Assembly (NCBI GenBank): GCA_963805705.1
Contig: CAWDVH010000005.1
Coordinates: 868,001 to 932,000, forward strand
Origin: CAWDVH01 sp963805705
GTDB taxonomy: Bacteria; Actinomycetota; Actinomycetes; Streptosporangiales; Streptosporangiaceae
Length of the DNA: 64,000 nucleotides
Reading direction: 5' to 3'
The position numbers and the translations under genes are program-made. The notes beneath the pieces were generated by a model. That model was given only the letters and a program-made list of their open reading frames with translations, was not told the DNA's origin and made no database searches. The number at the start of each line of letters is the position of its first letter. Within the stretch, counting starts at the first letter, position 1. This document shows, piece after piece, positions 26,281-34,389 of the stretch.

Positions 26281-27300
26281 TTACCAGATGGCAAACCTGG
26301 CCAAGCTGATGACCCCGGCCACGATGCAGTAGATGGCGAACGGCGTCAGGGTCCGGGTCCGAAAGTACCGCGACAGGAAAAGTATCGCGAACAGGGAGCC
26401 GGCCGCGGCGGCGATGCTGCCCGCGATGACCTGGCCGTGGATGCCATTCCCGAGCGGCCCGGTGAGGTCAGGTACCTTCAGCGCCCCGGCGGCCAGGATG
26501 ACCGGCGTGGAGAGCAGGAAGGAGAATCGCATGGCATCCTCGTGGCCCAGCCCCCGGATGAGGCCGCCCGCCATCGTCACGCCCTCCCGGCTGATGCCGG
26601 CGAAGAGCGCCAGGATCTGCGACGCCCCGATCCACAGGGCCGAGACCGCCCCGACACCCGCCAGCCGGTGCTCAGCCGCCTCATCGAGCCGTGCGTCGTC
26701 ATCCAGGCCGCCCGCGTTATCACCCCGGCCGGCTGCGTCCGGCTCCGGCGGTGCCGGGGACGCACCCGCACCGTCAGCCTGGGCGGACGGTGCGGGCTGA
26801 CGGGCAGGCTCGCGGGTGAGGAGCTGTCCGTCCCGGCGGCGGTAGTGCTCACCGCAGAGCAGGATGCCGCCGTTGATGGTGAGGAAGATGGCCGCGGCGG
26901 CCGGCTTTGCGAACAGCACCCGGAAGGTGTGCTCCAGGGCCAGCCCGGCGATGCCGACCGGAATGGTGGCAATGACCAGCAGCCACGCGAGGCGCTGATC
27001 GTCGGAGTCCAGGCGGCGATGCACGATGCTGGTGAACAGGCCGCGGCCGATGCGCAGCCATGTCCGCCAGTAGTAAGCCAGCAGGACGGTGGCGGTAGCC
27101 AGGTGCAGCCCGACGATAAAGGCCAGGTAGGGACTCTCGGGGCGGCTCTCCTGATGCACCAGCGTGGCCCACGTGCCGCCTAGCCAGGACGGCACCAGGA
27201 CGGTGTGCCCGAGGCTGGAGATGGGGAACAGCTCGGTCAGTCCCTGGACAAGCCCGATGACAATCGCCTGCAGGTAGGTCATGTGATAGATGGGGCTCAT
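26281..27300 (-). CDS. uppP: undecaprenyl-diphosphatase family protein with atypical motif and inserted loop
   Basis: A 339-residue membrane protein of the BacA/UppP family, which dephosphorylates undecaprenyl diphosphate to recycle the peptidoglycan lipid carrier. The first motif is GLVQGLTELFPISSLGH (about residues 12-28). The second, normally PGxSRSGxT, reads AGISREGVTMAGG, keeping Ser-Arg but replacing Pro by Ala and Ser by Glu. About 55 extra polar residues (Ala/Pro/Asp-rich) sit between the halves, against about 275 residues in typical members. ATG at 27300 has AAGGAG 8 bp upstream; it overlaps the dedA stop region. Activity should be treated as probable, not certain. Confidence 0.8.
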   Translation of the reverse strand: MSPIYHMTYLQAIVIGLVQGLTELFPISSLGHTVLVPSWLGGTWATLVHQESRPESPYLAFIVGLHLATATVLLAYYWRTWLRIGRGLFTSIVHRRLDSDDQRLAWLLVIATIPVGIAGLALEHTFRVLFAKPAAAAIFLTINGGILLCGEHYRRRDGQLLTREPARQPAPSAQADGAGASPAPPEPDAAGRGDNAGGLDDDARLDEAAEHRLAGVGAVSALWIGASQILALFAGISREGVTMAGGLIRGLGHEDAMRFSFLLSTPVILAAGALKVPDLTGPLGNGIHGQVIAGSIAAAAGSLFAILFLSRYFRTRTLTPFAIYCIVAGVISLARFAIW

Positions 27301-27302
27301 GA

Positions 27303-27960
27303 TCATTTCTCCTTGGCCTCGGCGTGATCGCCCCTGCGGCGAAGCAGCTCGATGACGACCGGGACGAAGGAGACCGCCACGATGACGGCGATGACCGGCA
27401 GCAGGTAGTGGTCGATATTGGAGATCCTGGTGCCCAGCACGTACCCGGCGGTGGTGATGCCCAGCGACCACAGCAGCCCGCCGATGACCTGCCACAGGGT
27501 GAAGGTCCCGAGCGGGATCCCGATCGCCCCGGCCAGCGGATTGAGCGCGGTACGGACCACCGGAATGAACCGGGCCAGCACCACGGCGCGGCGGACGCCG
27601 TAGCGGTCCAGGGCCTCCCGCGCTTGCTGGACGCCCTGCTCAAGCCGGGGCCGCTCGGGCCGGACCAGCAGCGGCTGGCCGGCGTGCCCGGCCGATCAGG
27701 TAGCCGGCCTCCGCACCGGTCAGAGCGCCGGCGGCCGCCGCGAGCAGCACCGTCGGCAGGCTCAGGTGCACACCAGCATGCGGGCCGGTCGTGCAGAGCA
27801 GGCCGGCCGTGAACAGCAGGGAATCGCCCGGCAGGAAGAAGCCGATGAGCAGCCCGGTCTCGGCAAAGATGATCAGGAAGATGCCAAGCGTGCCGACGCT
27901 GGCCAGCAGGCTGTGCGGGTCCAGCAGGTTGAGCGCGACCGGGATCTGATCGGCGAGCAT
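27303..27960 (-). pseudogene. DedA-family membrane protein, single-base frameshift
   Basis: From ATG 27960 (GGAAGG upstream) the first frame gives IFAETGLLIGFFLPGDSLLF, the DedA core motif, up to AGYLIGR. There the frame is lost; the other frame resumes at once with QPLLVRPERPRLEQGV and continues through ARFIPVVRTALNPLAGAIGI to the stop at 27303. The junction is the CCC run at 27687-27689 (GGG on the coding strand): removing one G restores a normal 218-residue DedA protein, a family involved in lipid-carrier or phospholipid flipping. It lies directly upstream of uppP. True mutation and sequencing error cannot be told apart here. Confidence 0.85.
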
Positions 27961-28017
27961 CTCGTCCTTCCGGTGAGAGAAAGTTGCCAGAGTGGCTATT
28001 GAGCACGCGCTGTTGAC

Positions 28018-28050
28018 TACAACAATTGTCGTACTACGTTTACAGTAGTA
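28018..28050. promoter_or_regulatory. BlaI/MecI-like operators upstream of dedA-uppP
   Basis: Two touching inverted repeats. TACAACAATTGTCGTA (28018-28033) is a 16-bp palindrome with one mismatch and fits the TACnACAnnTGTnGTA form of BlaI/MecI/CopY operators. TACTAC (28032-28037) and GTAGTA (28045-28050) frame GTTTACA. They lie 58-90 bp before the dedA start and just before the decayed BlaI-type gene, in a distinctly AT-rich stretch. Confidence 0.6.
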
Positions 28051-28071
28051 GATGGGCAGCGACTGTGCCAC

Positions 28072-28370
28072 TTGTCGTCCGGAGGCAGCCGGCCGGCATG
28101 CGCCACCGTCATGGCCACGCTGTCGCGGCGATACGCTAAGGGCGCGGTGGTACCGCAGCCGGTCGGCCGCGGATACGCCTGCACGCTGCCCGGCGGGCCG
28201 GGTCAGGCTCAGGCGTCAAGACCGCCCATCGCATGCTCAAACTGCTCGACTCTGGCCGCGACCGGGCGGTCGCGCTGTCCCGTTACATCGCCGGTCTCGG
28301 CCTCGAGGACGAGCAACAGCTCAGCGACTTACTGGGCGACAGCGCCCGACCGGGTGCGGATCCGGCATGA
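28072..28370 (+). pseudogene. BlaI/MecI-family repressor, truncated and frameshifted
   Basis: The frame from 28072 contains CATVMATLSRRYAKGAVV, equivalent to the recognition-helix region YTTVMTTLSRLxxKG of BlaI-type winged helix repressors. A second frame, from about 28212 to the TGA at 28368, reads KTAHRMLKLLDSGRDRAVAL and SRYIAGLGLEDEQQLSDLL, matching the C-terminal dimerisation helices of the same family. The first 40 or so residues are missing and a frameshift separates the halves. BlaI proteins repress envelope-stress or beta-lactam genes; the intact operators beside it suggest it once controlled dedA-uppP. Confidence 0.65.
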
Positions 28371-28431
28371 TGGTGCTCGGCCTGGCTCCCCTCAGCCGGG
28401 TCCTGCCCAGGCGCGATAGGCGTGGCTGATT

Positions 28432-28449
28432 GCTGACCCATAGGTCAGC
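28432..28449. promoter_or_regulatory. 18-bp palindrome before the glycosyltransferase gene
   Basis: GCTGACCCATAGGTCAGC has perfect 7-bp arms around CATA and lies 22 bp upstream of the ATG at 28471, where a repressor would block transcription or translation. The core CCATAGGTC is shared with the tandem motif at 8338-8370. Confidence 0.5.
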
Positions 28450-28470
28450 GAGTGCGAGGTATGGCCCAGA

Positions 28471-30147
28471 ATGACACAGGTGTCCCCCAACTTGGCTGAC
28501 CTGCCCGGATCATCCGGGTCGGCCGGCCAGCCAGAGACGCACGGTGCTGTCGAGACGCACGGTGCTGTCGCGGGGCACGGTGCTGTCGTAGAGCACGGTG
28601 CTGTCGAACAGCACGATGCTGTCGAGACGCACGGTCCGACTGGTCCGATCGAGCGGCTCATGAGCACGGTGATCCGCACGCTCGCCTGGAGCAGGCTCTC
28701 CCACCCCAAGGTCGCCATCACCATCTCCGGGGTCGGCTTGCTGCTGGGAATGCTCGTCGGGGCGACCGCGCCGAACACCGAGACGCTGCCCATCAGGCTG
28801 CCGCTGTCTCGCTTCCTGCCGTCCCTGCACGACCAGAATTTGGTCGCGATGACGATGGTTCATGCGGGAGGCATCCTCTCCTGCCTGGGCCTGGCCGGGA
28901 TGCTGTGGGCGCATAGCCAAGGGTGGCGGCCTGACCCGCGCCGGCTGCTGCTGGTCAGCGCGGCCATCGTCGCGGTCATGGTCAGCCTCACCCCGGTTGG
29001 CTCATCGGATACCGCGAGCTACGCGGCCTATGGCCGGATCGCGTCGCAGGGCGGCAATCCGTACACGACCAGCCCGCAGGCCTGGGGAGACCTGGCATAC
29101 ACCCATGTCGTCGGTACGATCTGGAAGAAGCAGCCTTCCGTTTACGGCCCCTTCGCCACCTGGATCCAGTCCCTCGCCGCATGGATTGGCGGCGCGAACG
29201 TCGTCACCACCATCTGGATCTTGATGATCCTCAACGGCATCGTGTTCATCGGCGTCGGGTTCTTGCTCCTCAAGACGTCTGACGACCCGGTGCGGGCGAC
29301 GCTGTTCTGGACGGCGAACCCTGTCATCATCCAGCAACTGGTGAGCGGCGGTCATCTCGACACATTCGTGGCGGCGGCGGCGATCTGCTCGATCCAGGTG
29401 GCGCGCTGGGTCACGGGTAGGTGGGGCGACGTGCTGATCGGGGTACTGATCGGCCTCGCCTGCGGGGTAAAGATCAATGCGGTGCTGATCGGAATCGGAC
29501 TCGCGTGGCCACTGCTCTGGCGGCGCGAGTGGATGCGAACGGCCCGGATAGCGGCCGTATCACTGGCGACGGTCGCCCTGCAGTACAGCTTCTACGGGCT
29601 TAGCGCGCTGAAACCGCTCGTCGAGGGGTCGAAGTGGGTCGCTTTGCCGTCGCCATGGTGGCTTCTCCAGGTGTCAGGAGAGGCGATAGGCGTCGATAAG
29701 TCCACCATGGCCACGATCATCGGCCTGCTGTGGCCGATCGCGATGATCGTGGTGGCCGGATTTATCTATCGGCGGATCTCCTCAGATCAGCCGCGCGAAG
29801 TCGTCGCGCCATTCGCGCTGACCTTCGCCTGGCTCCTCGTCGCCCCATGGGTATTTCCGTGGTACGCAGCGATCGCATGGGCCGCGCTGACCCAGGTCCC
29901 GCGCAACCGGATGACCCGATGGCTGGCGCTGGCCACGGTCTTCCTTGCCCTCTGGCATTCCAGTGGCGGACACGGTGCTCCAGGGCGATTATCGGATCGC
30001 GGGATCCCTCAGGAAAGCCGCCGCAGTCGTGCGGCGGCATTGGCTGGCCGCCGCGTTGCTGGCTGCCGGCGTAGTGCTCCGGGTGCTCGCCCAGCTCGCC
30101 TACCGGCCTGCGCTGTTCTATATCGATACGACGAGGTACCTGTATAA
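28471..30147 (+). CDS. GT-C mannosyltransferase-like membrane protein (MptA/MptB type)
   Basis: A 558-residue polytopic protein with about twelve helices, resembling polyprenol-phosphomannose-dependent alpha-1,6-mannosyltransferases. SSDTASYAAYGRIASQGGNPY near residue 180 carries the early-loop acidic residue typical of GT-C enzymes; QPSVYGPFATWI, NPVIIQQLVSGGHLDTFVA and CGVKINAVLIG fit the family. Residues 20-56 are a His-rich tandem repeat. Translation may instead start at ATG 28660. The last 50 residues are Arg/Ala-rich and overlap the next gene by about 185 bp, so the original stop may have been lost. Confidence 0.8.
   Translation: MTQVSPNLADLPGSSGSAGQPETHGAVETHGAVAGHGAVVEHGAVEQHDAVETHGPTGPIERLMSTVIRTLAWSRLSHPKVAITISGVGLLLGMLVGATAPNTETLPIRLPLSRFLPSLHDQNLVAMTMVHAGGILSCLGLAGMLWAHSQGWRPDPRRLLLVSAAIVAVMVSLTPVGSSDTASYAAYGRIASQGGNPYTTSPQAWGDLAYTHVVGTIWKKQPSVYGPFATWIQSLAAWIGGANVVTTIWILMILNGIVFIGVGFLLLKTSDDPVRATLFWTANPVIIQQLVSGGHLDTFVAAAAICSIQVARWVTGRWGDVLIGVLIGLACGVKINAVLIGIGLAWPLLWRREWMRTARIAAVSLATVALQYSFYGLSALKPLVEGSKWVALPSPWWLLQVSGEAIGVDKSTMATIIGLLWPIAMIVVAGFIYRRISSDQPREVVAPFALTFAWLLVAPWVFPWYAAIAWAALTQVPRNRMTRWLALATVFLALWHSSGGHGAPGRLSDRGIPQESRRSRAAALAGRRVAGCRRSAPGARPARLPACAVLYRYDEVPV
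28534..28623 (+). repeat. five 18-bp tandem repeats inside the glycosyltransferase N-terminus
   Basis: Five consecutive 18-bp units of the form GAGACGCACGGTGCTGTC (the first two identical, the others diverged at the start), followed by a partial sixth. They encode repeats of E-T-H-G-A-V or E-H-G-A-V at residues 22-52. The number of units is likely to vary between strains. Confidence 0.9.
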
Positions 30148-31477
30148 CGCCCACGGTAACGATCCTGTCGGTTACAAGGGACCGCTGCTGGCGATCCTGC
30201 TGACGGCCAACTTCGACGCCGTCGCCGCCCTCCAGCATCTGCTGGGCCTGGCCATGGCCGTGGTGATCTACCTGCTGCTGCTGCGGCGCGGCGCGCCCCG
30301 GTGGCTGGCCGCGCTGGCCATCGCGCCGGTCCTGCTGGATGCCTACCAGCTGCAGACCGAGCAGACGGTCATGCCGGGCACGTTGTCCGAGGCCCTGATC
30401 GTGACCGGCCTGGCCATCCTGCTCTGGCCGCCGAAGGCCAGCTGGCGGCGCGCGGCCGCCGCCGGCGTGGTGCTGGGGATCTCGGCCACCGTTGCCCAGG
30501 TAGACGAGATCCTGATCCTGCCCGCGGTGATCTACCTGCTCGCGGCCGGCGGCGGTGTCCGGCAAGCCGTCGGCAAGGCAGCTGTCCTGTGCGCGGCCTG
30601 CGCCCTGCCCATCCTGGCCTACAGCACCGGCTCCTACATACTCACCGGAGGCTTCTTCCTGTCGCATACGGGCGTCACGTCCTACTACGGAAGAATGGCG
30701 GCCGCCGCGGACTGCGCGACCATCAGGCTGCCGTCTGCCGAGCGGGCCATGTGCCCGGATCAGGCCCAGCAGGCCAAGGGCCCGGACTGGCTGGAGTACG
30801 GCCAGGATTCCCCGATACGGCCTTACTACTCGGGCCTGCACCGGGACGATGTCAACAGGCTGGTGTCTGACTTCAACCGCAGGGTCCTGACCCAGCAGCC
30901 GCAGCGGGTGCTGGCTGCTTACGAGCACGACGTGCTGAAGCTATTCGCGTTGACCCGAGCTACCAGCCCGGGCGACACGCCTATCTCCCGCTGGCAATTC
31001 CAGGCGACGTTCCCGTACTACTCGTCGCATGCCACGATGCCGGTCGTCAAGGCCGCCGTCCACCGCTTCGGCGGCGGTACGCCTACCGTCTGGCGGCCTG
31101 TCGCTGCATTCTTGCGCTCCTATCAGCTTGACGACGGCTATACCCCCGGCCCGCTGCTGGCCGTCTTCGGCCTGGCCGCACTGGCCGGCGCAGCGGCACT
31201 GCTGCGCCGGCGGCTGGACCCGGGGACCCGCCAGCTCGCCCTGGCCTGCCTGCTGTTCTTCACCTCGGCAGCGTCCTTGATACTGGCATCCGACCTGTCC
31301 GAGTTCTCCTGGCGGTACCAGCTGCCCGTGCTCATCACCCTTGCGCCGGCCGGCGCACTCGGGATCGGCGTCATCATCGAATCGGTCAGGACCAGCCGCA
31401 GTTCCGGCAGAAAGACCACGGGCGCGGCCCGGCCCGAGTTCCGGGACGTCCTGCACCGCGACGAGATGATCAGCTGA
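29963..31477 (+). CDS. GT-C / GT39-like polytopic glycosyltransferase
   Basis: A protein of about 504 residues. After a short cytoplasmic head comes a helix (HWLAAALLAAGVVLRVLAQLA) and then FYIDTTRYLYNAHGNDPVGY, the acidic first extracytoplasmic loop of GT-C transferases. Some ten helices follow; a large extracytoplasmic part spans about residues 235-380 (QLDDGYTPGPLL closes it). It should transfer a sugar from a polyprenyl-phosphate donor outside the membrane. The start is uncertain: GTG 29963, GTG 29975 or a later GTG near 30029; all overlap the preceding gene. Acceptor unknown. Confidence 0.75.
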   Translation: MADTVLQGDYRIAGSLRKAAAVVRRHWLAAALLAAGVVLRVLAQLAYRPALFYIDTTRYLYNAHGNDPVGYKGPLLAILLTANFDAVAALQHLLGLAMAVVIYLLLLRRGAPRWLAALAIAPVLLDAYQLQTEQTVMPGTLSEALIVTGLAILLWPPKASWRRAAAAGVVLGISATVAQVDEILILPAVIYLLAAGGGVRQAVGKAAVLCAACALPILAYSTGSYILTGGFFLSHTGVTSYYGRMAAAADCATIRLPSAERAMCPDQAQQAKGPDWLEYGQDSPIRPYYSGLHRDDVNRLVSDFNRRVLTQQPQRVLAAYEHDVLKLFALTRATSPGDTPISRWQFQATFPYYSSHATMPVVKAAVHRFGGGTPTVWRPVAAFLRSYQLDDGYTPGPLLAVFGLAALAGAAALLRRRLDPGTRQLALACLLFFTSAASLILASDLSEFSWRYQLPVLITLAPAGALGIGVIIESVRTSRSSGRKTTGAARPEFRDVLHRDEMIS

Positions 31478-31724
31478 GGAACTCGCAGGCCGCGCTCCCT
31501 GGTGGTCAGCGGGGAGGCCCTACGCTGCAGACTGAGCCGTGTCGCCGCTGATGACTGAGGGAGTCAGTACCAGCGGGTATGTACTCCCGTTGGCGAGATT
31601 GCGCGTCTTGTTTGTGTACCATCCTGGCTCCCGCCAAATCCGAAGCTTGGCGGCCAGCTACAGCGGCCTCTTACGTAGAGGGGATCAGGAGCGCGTACAT
31701 GCGAACTAGGGCAGGTGGCGGAGC
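31478..31724. promoter_or_regulatory. murJ upstream region with imperfect inverted repeat
   Basis: The gap contains an inverted repeat with arms GGGAGTCAGTACC (31559-31571) and GGTATGTACTCCC (31576-31588), 10 of 13 positions paired, followed by an AT-richer stretch (TTGTTTGTGTACC) that could hold the promoter. No gene is supported here. Confidence 0.35.
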
Positions 31725-33380
31725 GTGACCGTACCCGCGCCTCCGGTGACCGGGGCGCACTCGGGTCCTGTTCAGCGGCCCGGTGCGGGCATCGCCCGCG
31801 GTGCCATGCTCATCGCTGGCCTCACGATGCTGTCCCGGCTGCTCGGGCTCACCCGCACCCTGGTGTTCTCCCAGACGATCGGCGTCGGCTGCCTGGGCAC
31901 GGCGTACGTGACCGCGAACCAGGTCCCCAACCTCGTCTATGAGCTGGTCTTGGGCGGCGCGCTGACGAGCGCCATGGTCCCGGTACTGGCCCGCTCAGCC
32001 GAGCGCTCTTCATCTGACCTGGCCGAGAAAGCACGGGTCGGCCAGATCACCTCAGCTCTGCTGACCTGGTCGGTTATCGTCCTCGTGCCGCTCACCCTCG
32101 TCATTGCGGCTGCCGCCGGGCCGATCGCTTCACTGCTCAACCCCGCGAACGTAAACGCGCACTGTGTCCGTGCCGACGTGGTGGCCAGCACCGGCAGCAT
32201 GCTGAGGGTGTTCGCCCCTCAGATCATCCTGTACGGCCTCTCGGTCGTGCTCTTCGGGCTGCTGCAGGCGTACCGCCGGTTCACCGCACCGGCCCTGGCG
32301 CCGATGGTTTCCAGCCTGGTGGTCATCGCTTGCTATCTCGCCTTCGTGCCCTTGAGCAACGGGCTCCCGCTGGCCAGGCTGCCCCTCTCGGCCGAGCTTG
32401 TCCTGTCGGTGGGCACCACGCTGGGCGTAGCCGCCCTGGTTGTCGTCGCCCTGGTGCCGACGTGGCGGCTGCATCTGCGATTCCGGCCTGCCCTGCGGTT
32501 CCCGCCGGGGGTAGCGCGGATGGCCGGCGGCCTGGCGATCGTCGGCGTCATCGACCTCATCGCCAACGATGTGTCCACCGTCGTAGCCATCGCCCTGGCC
32601 AATGGGCGCGGAACCACTGGCGCGATCGTAATCTTCAACTACGCATGGCAGGCGTTCAGCTCCCTGAACGCAGTGCTGGCCGTCTCGATCTCCATCAGCG
32701 CGTTCCCGGTCCTGTCCGCTCGCGATGGCCCGGTGTTCGACCGCACCTGCGCCGGGTCGACGCGAGCGGTCTTGCTCGCATCGTGGCTTGGCACGGCCGT
32801 GCTCGCGGCCATCACTGTTCCGGCCGCACACGTCCTCGCCAAGCAGCCGGGTCAGGTATCTGAGCTGATACTGGGCTTCGCTATGTTTGCTCCCGGCATG
32901 GCGGGCATCGGCGTGATCGCGAACCTGTCGCGGGTGATGTTCGCCCTCGGGCGGCTCAAGGTCGCAGCCGCGGCGCTGGCCGGCAGCTGGCTGCTCGTGA
33001 TAGTGGCCGACGTGGTGCTGGCCGAACTCGCCCCGGCCCACCTGGTGGTGCCTGCCCTGGCCCTGGGCTGCACTATTGGCCAGACTCTGGTGGCCATCCC
33101 GCTGGTGATAACAACCCGCCGGATCCGCGGCAAGGCAGCGGTTCAGGGGGTCGGCCATGCGGCGCTTGCGGGGCTGATCGCGGGGGCTACGGGCGCTGCA
33201 GTCGGCGTGGCCGTGAGCATTGCGGCGCCCGCGAGCCCAAAGCTACTGGCCGCTGGCGTAGCCGTGCTGGCGGCAGGCTGCGCGGTCGTGGCCTTCGGCG
33301 TGGTCGCGTACATCCTGGACGATGGTGACCTGCGGGCAATCCTGGTGCGCCTGCGGCAGGCCACCAGGTGGCGGTCGTAA
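31725..33380 (+). CDS. murJ: lipid II flippase, MurJ/MviN family
   Basis: A 551-residue transporter of the MOP superfamily with about 14 helices. The conserved opening GAMLIAGLTMLSRLLGLTRT (about residues 26-45) and NQVPNLVYELVLGGALTSAMVPVL (near 65-88) are diagnostic of MurJ/MviN. It moves the peptidoglycan precursor lipid II, or a related lipid-linked sugar, across the membrane. The usual large C-terminal kinase-like extension of mycobacterial MviN is absent. The GTG at 31725 has AGGTGGCGGAG upstream. The adjacent glycosyltransferases suggest a role in building a lipid-linked glycan. Confidence 0.9.
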   Translation: MTVPAPPVTGAHSGPVQRPGAGIARGAMLIAGLTMLSRLLGLTRTLVFSQTIGVGCLGTAYVTANQVPNLVYELVLGGALTSAMVPVLARSAERSSSDLAEKARVGQITSALLTWSVIVLVPLTLVIAAAAGPIASLLNPANVNAHCVRADVVASTGSMLRVFAPQIILYGLSVVLFGLLQAYRRFTAPALAPMVSSLVVIACYLAFVPLSNGLPLARLPLSAELVLSVGTTLGVAALVVVALVPTWRLHLRFRPALRFPPGVARMAGGLAIVGVIDLIANDVSTVVAIALANGRGTTGAIVIFNYAWQAFSSLNAVLAVSISISAFPVLSARDGPVFDRTCAGSTRAVLLASWLGTAVLAAITVPAAHVLAKQPGQVSELILGFAMFAPGMAGIGVIANLSRVMFALGRLKVAAAALAGSWLLVIVADVVLAELAPAHLVVPALALGCTIGQTLVAIPLVITTRRIRGKAAVQGVGHAALAGLIAGATGAAVGVAVSIAAPASPKLLAAGVAVLAAGCAVVAFGVVAYILDDGDLRAILVRLRQATRWRS

Positions 33381-33417
33381 GACGCAGGAGTCTGTCCCGC
33401 CCGCATCCGCCTGCCTA

Positions 33418-33445
33418 GCTGCCGCCGTTAGCCCATTCCGGCAGC
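33418..33445. terminator. likely terminator after murJ
   Basis: Perfect 7-bp arms GCTGCCG (33418-33424) and CGGCAGC (33439-33445) with a 14-nt loop, 38 bp after the murJ stop and just before the next promoter. Confidence 0.45.
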
Positions 33446-33452
33446 GGCTGGA

Positions 33453-33493
33453 TTGCAATAGATAGTTCAACGGTATATAACGTTTGTATGAGC
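33453..33493 (+). promoter_or_regulatory. first copy of a 41-bp identical promoter repeat
   Basis: A sigma-70-like promoter: TTGCAA (33453-33458), a 17-bp spacer, TATAAC (33476-33481). The 41-bp block is identical to 34349-34389 in front of the PadR gene. The predicted transcription start falls near 33488. It should drive the membrane-protein gene at 33528. The ATG inside the repeat opens an Arg-rich frame that is not believed to be a gene. Confidence 0.75.
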
Positions 33494-33527
33494 ACGCATC
33501 TGCGCGCTTCTGAAAGCAGGTGGCGTC

Positions 33528-34274
33528 ATGCCTCAGTACGGCACCTGGGTCAGTTACGGCGGCGGCGCCAGGATCTGGCTCGCCGTCGTCTTGCTGGCCG
33601 CCGCGGGAGGCCTGGCCTACGCAGGGATCTGGCTGCCGCTGCCCGCCCGGGCCGCCACGCCCGGCCGGAGGGCCGTGATGGCCACGCTCGTGGCCTGGGT
33701 CGTTTCGATAGCGGCGTGGCTGGCCTGCATCATCGTCTACATCCGGCAGTATCTTCACGCGTATCACATCGCCCCAGCCAGGGCCGCGCCCCCTGATCAC
33801 GTCGCTCCCGTCACCTTCGTGGCCGTAGCGGCCGTCTTCCTCATCATCTTGACGCGTAGCTCGCCTGAGGGCGGCGGGACGAGGCTGGCCAGCGCCGCCA
33901 TCGGCGCGATAGCAGCGCCGCTGATCTTCGAGCTCCCGTTCGACCTCATTGTGATGGCGAGGACCTATCCTCCGATTCCGCCCGACCCGGCCCTGTACCG
34001 GGCGCTGTTCTTCGTGCCGCTGTTCCTGATTGAGATCACCACGCTGCTGCTCCTGAGGCTGTCGCCTATGGTGATGCTGACCAGGGCCACGTTCTTTTCC
34101 CTCGCACTGATGCTGGGCGTATTCGCGGTCTGGGCCCTGACGGGATTCGGTTACCCTTCCGCACCAGTCCCCACCACGCTGAACATCGCGTCGAAGCTCC
34201 TGGCTTTCGCCGTAGTCCTCACCCTCTTCTTCCCCCAGCCGTCCCCGGCGACAGCAAGCACCCTGACCGCATAG
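33528..34274 (+). CDS. seven-helix membrane protein of unknown function
   Basis: A 248-residue protein with about seven hydrophobic segments (WLAVVLLAAAGGLAYAGIWL near residue 18; AVMATLVAWVVSIAAWLACIIVY near 50; ALFFVPLFLIEITTLLLLRL near 165). No family motif is recognised. The ATG at 33528 follows AGCAGGTGGCGTC. Its promoter is an exact copy of the one before the PadR regulator gene 850 bp downstream, so it is very probably co-regulated with it; PadR targets are often membrane transporters or stress proteins. Confidence 0.78.
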   Translation: MPQYGTWVSYGGGARIWLAVVLLAAAGGLAYAGIWLPLPARAATPGRRAVMATLVAWVVSIAAWLACIIVYIRQYLHAYHIAPARAAPPDHVAPVTFVAVAAVFLIILTRSSPEGGGTRLASAAIGAIAAPLIFELPFDLIVMARTYPPIPPDPALYRALFFVPLFLIEITTLLLLRLSPMVMLTRATFFSLALMLGVFAVWALTGFGYPSAPVPTTLNIASKLLAFAVVLTLFFPQPSPATASTLTA

Positions 34275-34348
34275 GAACGAGGCAGCCGAGCCTGCTGGCC
34301 GGCCGCGGGCCCTCCGAACCCAGGTCAGCCTGCTCGGCAGCGGTCGGC

Positions 34349-34389
34349 TTGCAATAGATAGTTCAACGGTATATAACGTTTGTATGAGC
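34349..34389 (+). promoter_or_regulatory. second copy of the 41-bp promoter repeat; leaderless PadR start
   Basis: TTGCAA (34349-34354), 17-bp spacer, TATAAC (34372-34377). The PadR ATG at 34384 is 7 nt after the -10 end, exactly where transcription should begin, so the message is probably leaderless. The block overlaps likely operator sequence (CAACG and CGTTTG around the -10), fitting autoregulation. Confidence 0.75.

Noticed and set aside
28501..28640. Possible CRISPR array
   Set aside because: The 18-bp units are directly adjacent without spacers and keep a reading frame, so they are coding tandem repeats.
33488..33796. 102-codon frame starting at the ATG inside the first promoter repeat
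   Set aside because: After the repeat it is Arg-rich and overlaps a real membrane-protein gene in another frame; the ATG is explained as part of the duplicated promoter.
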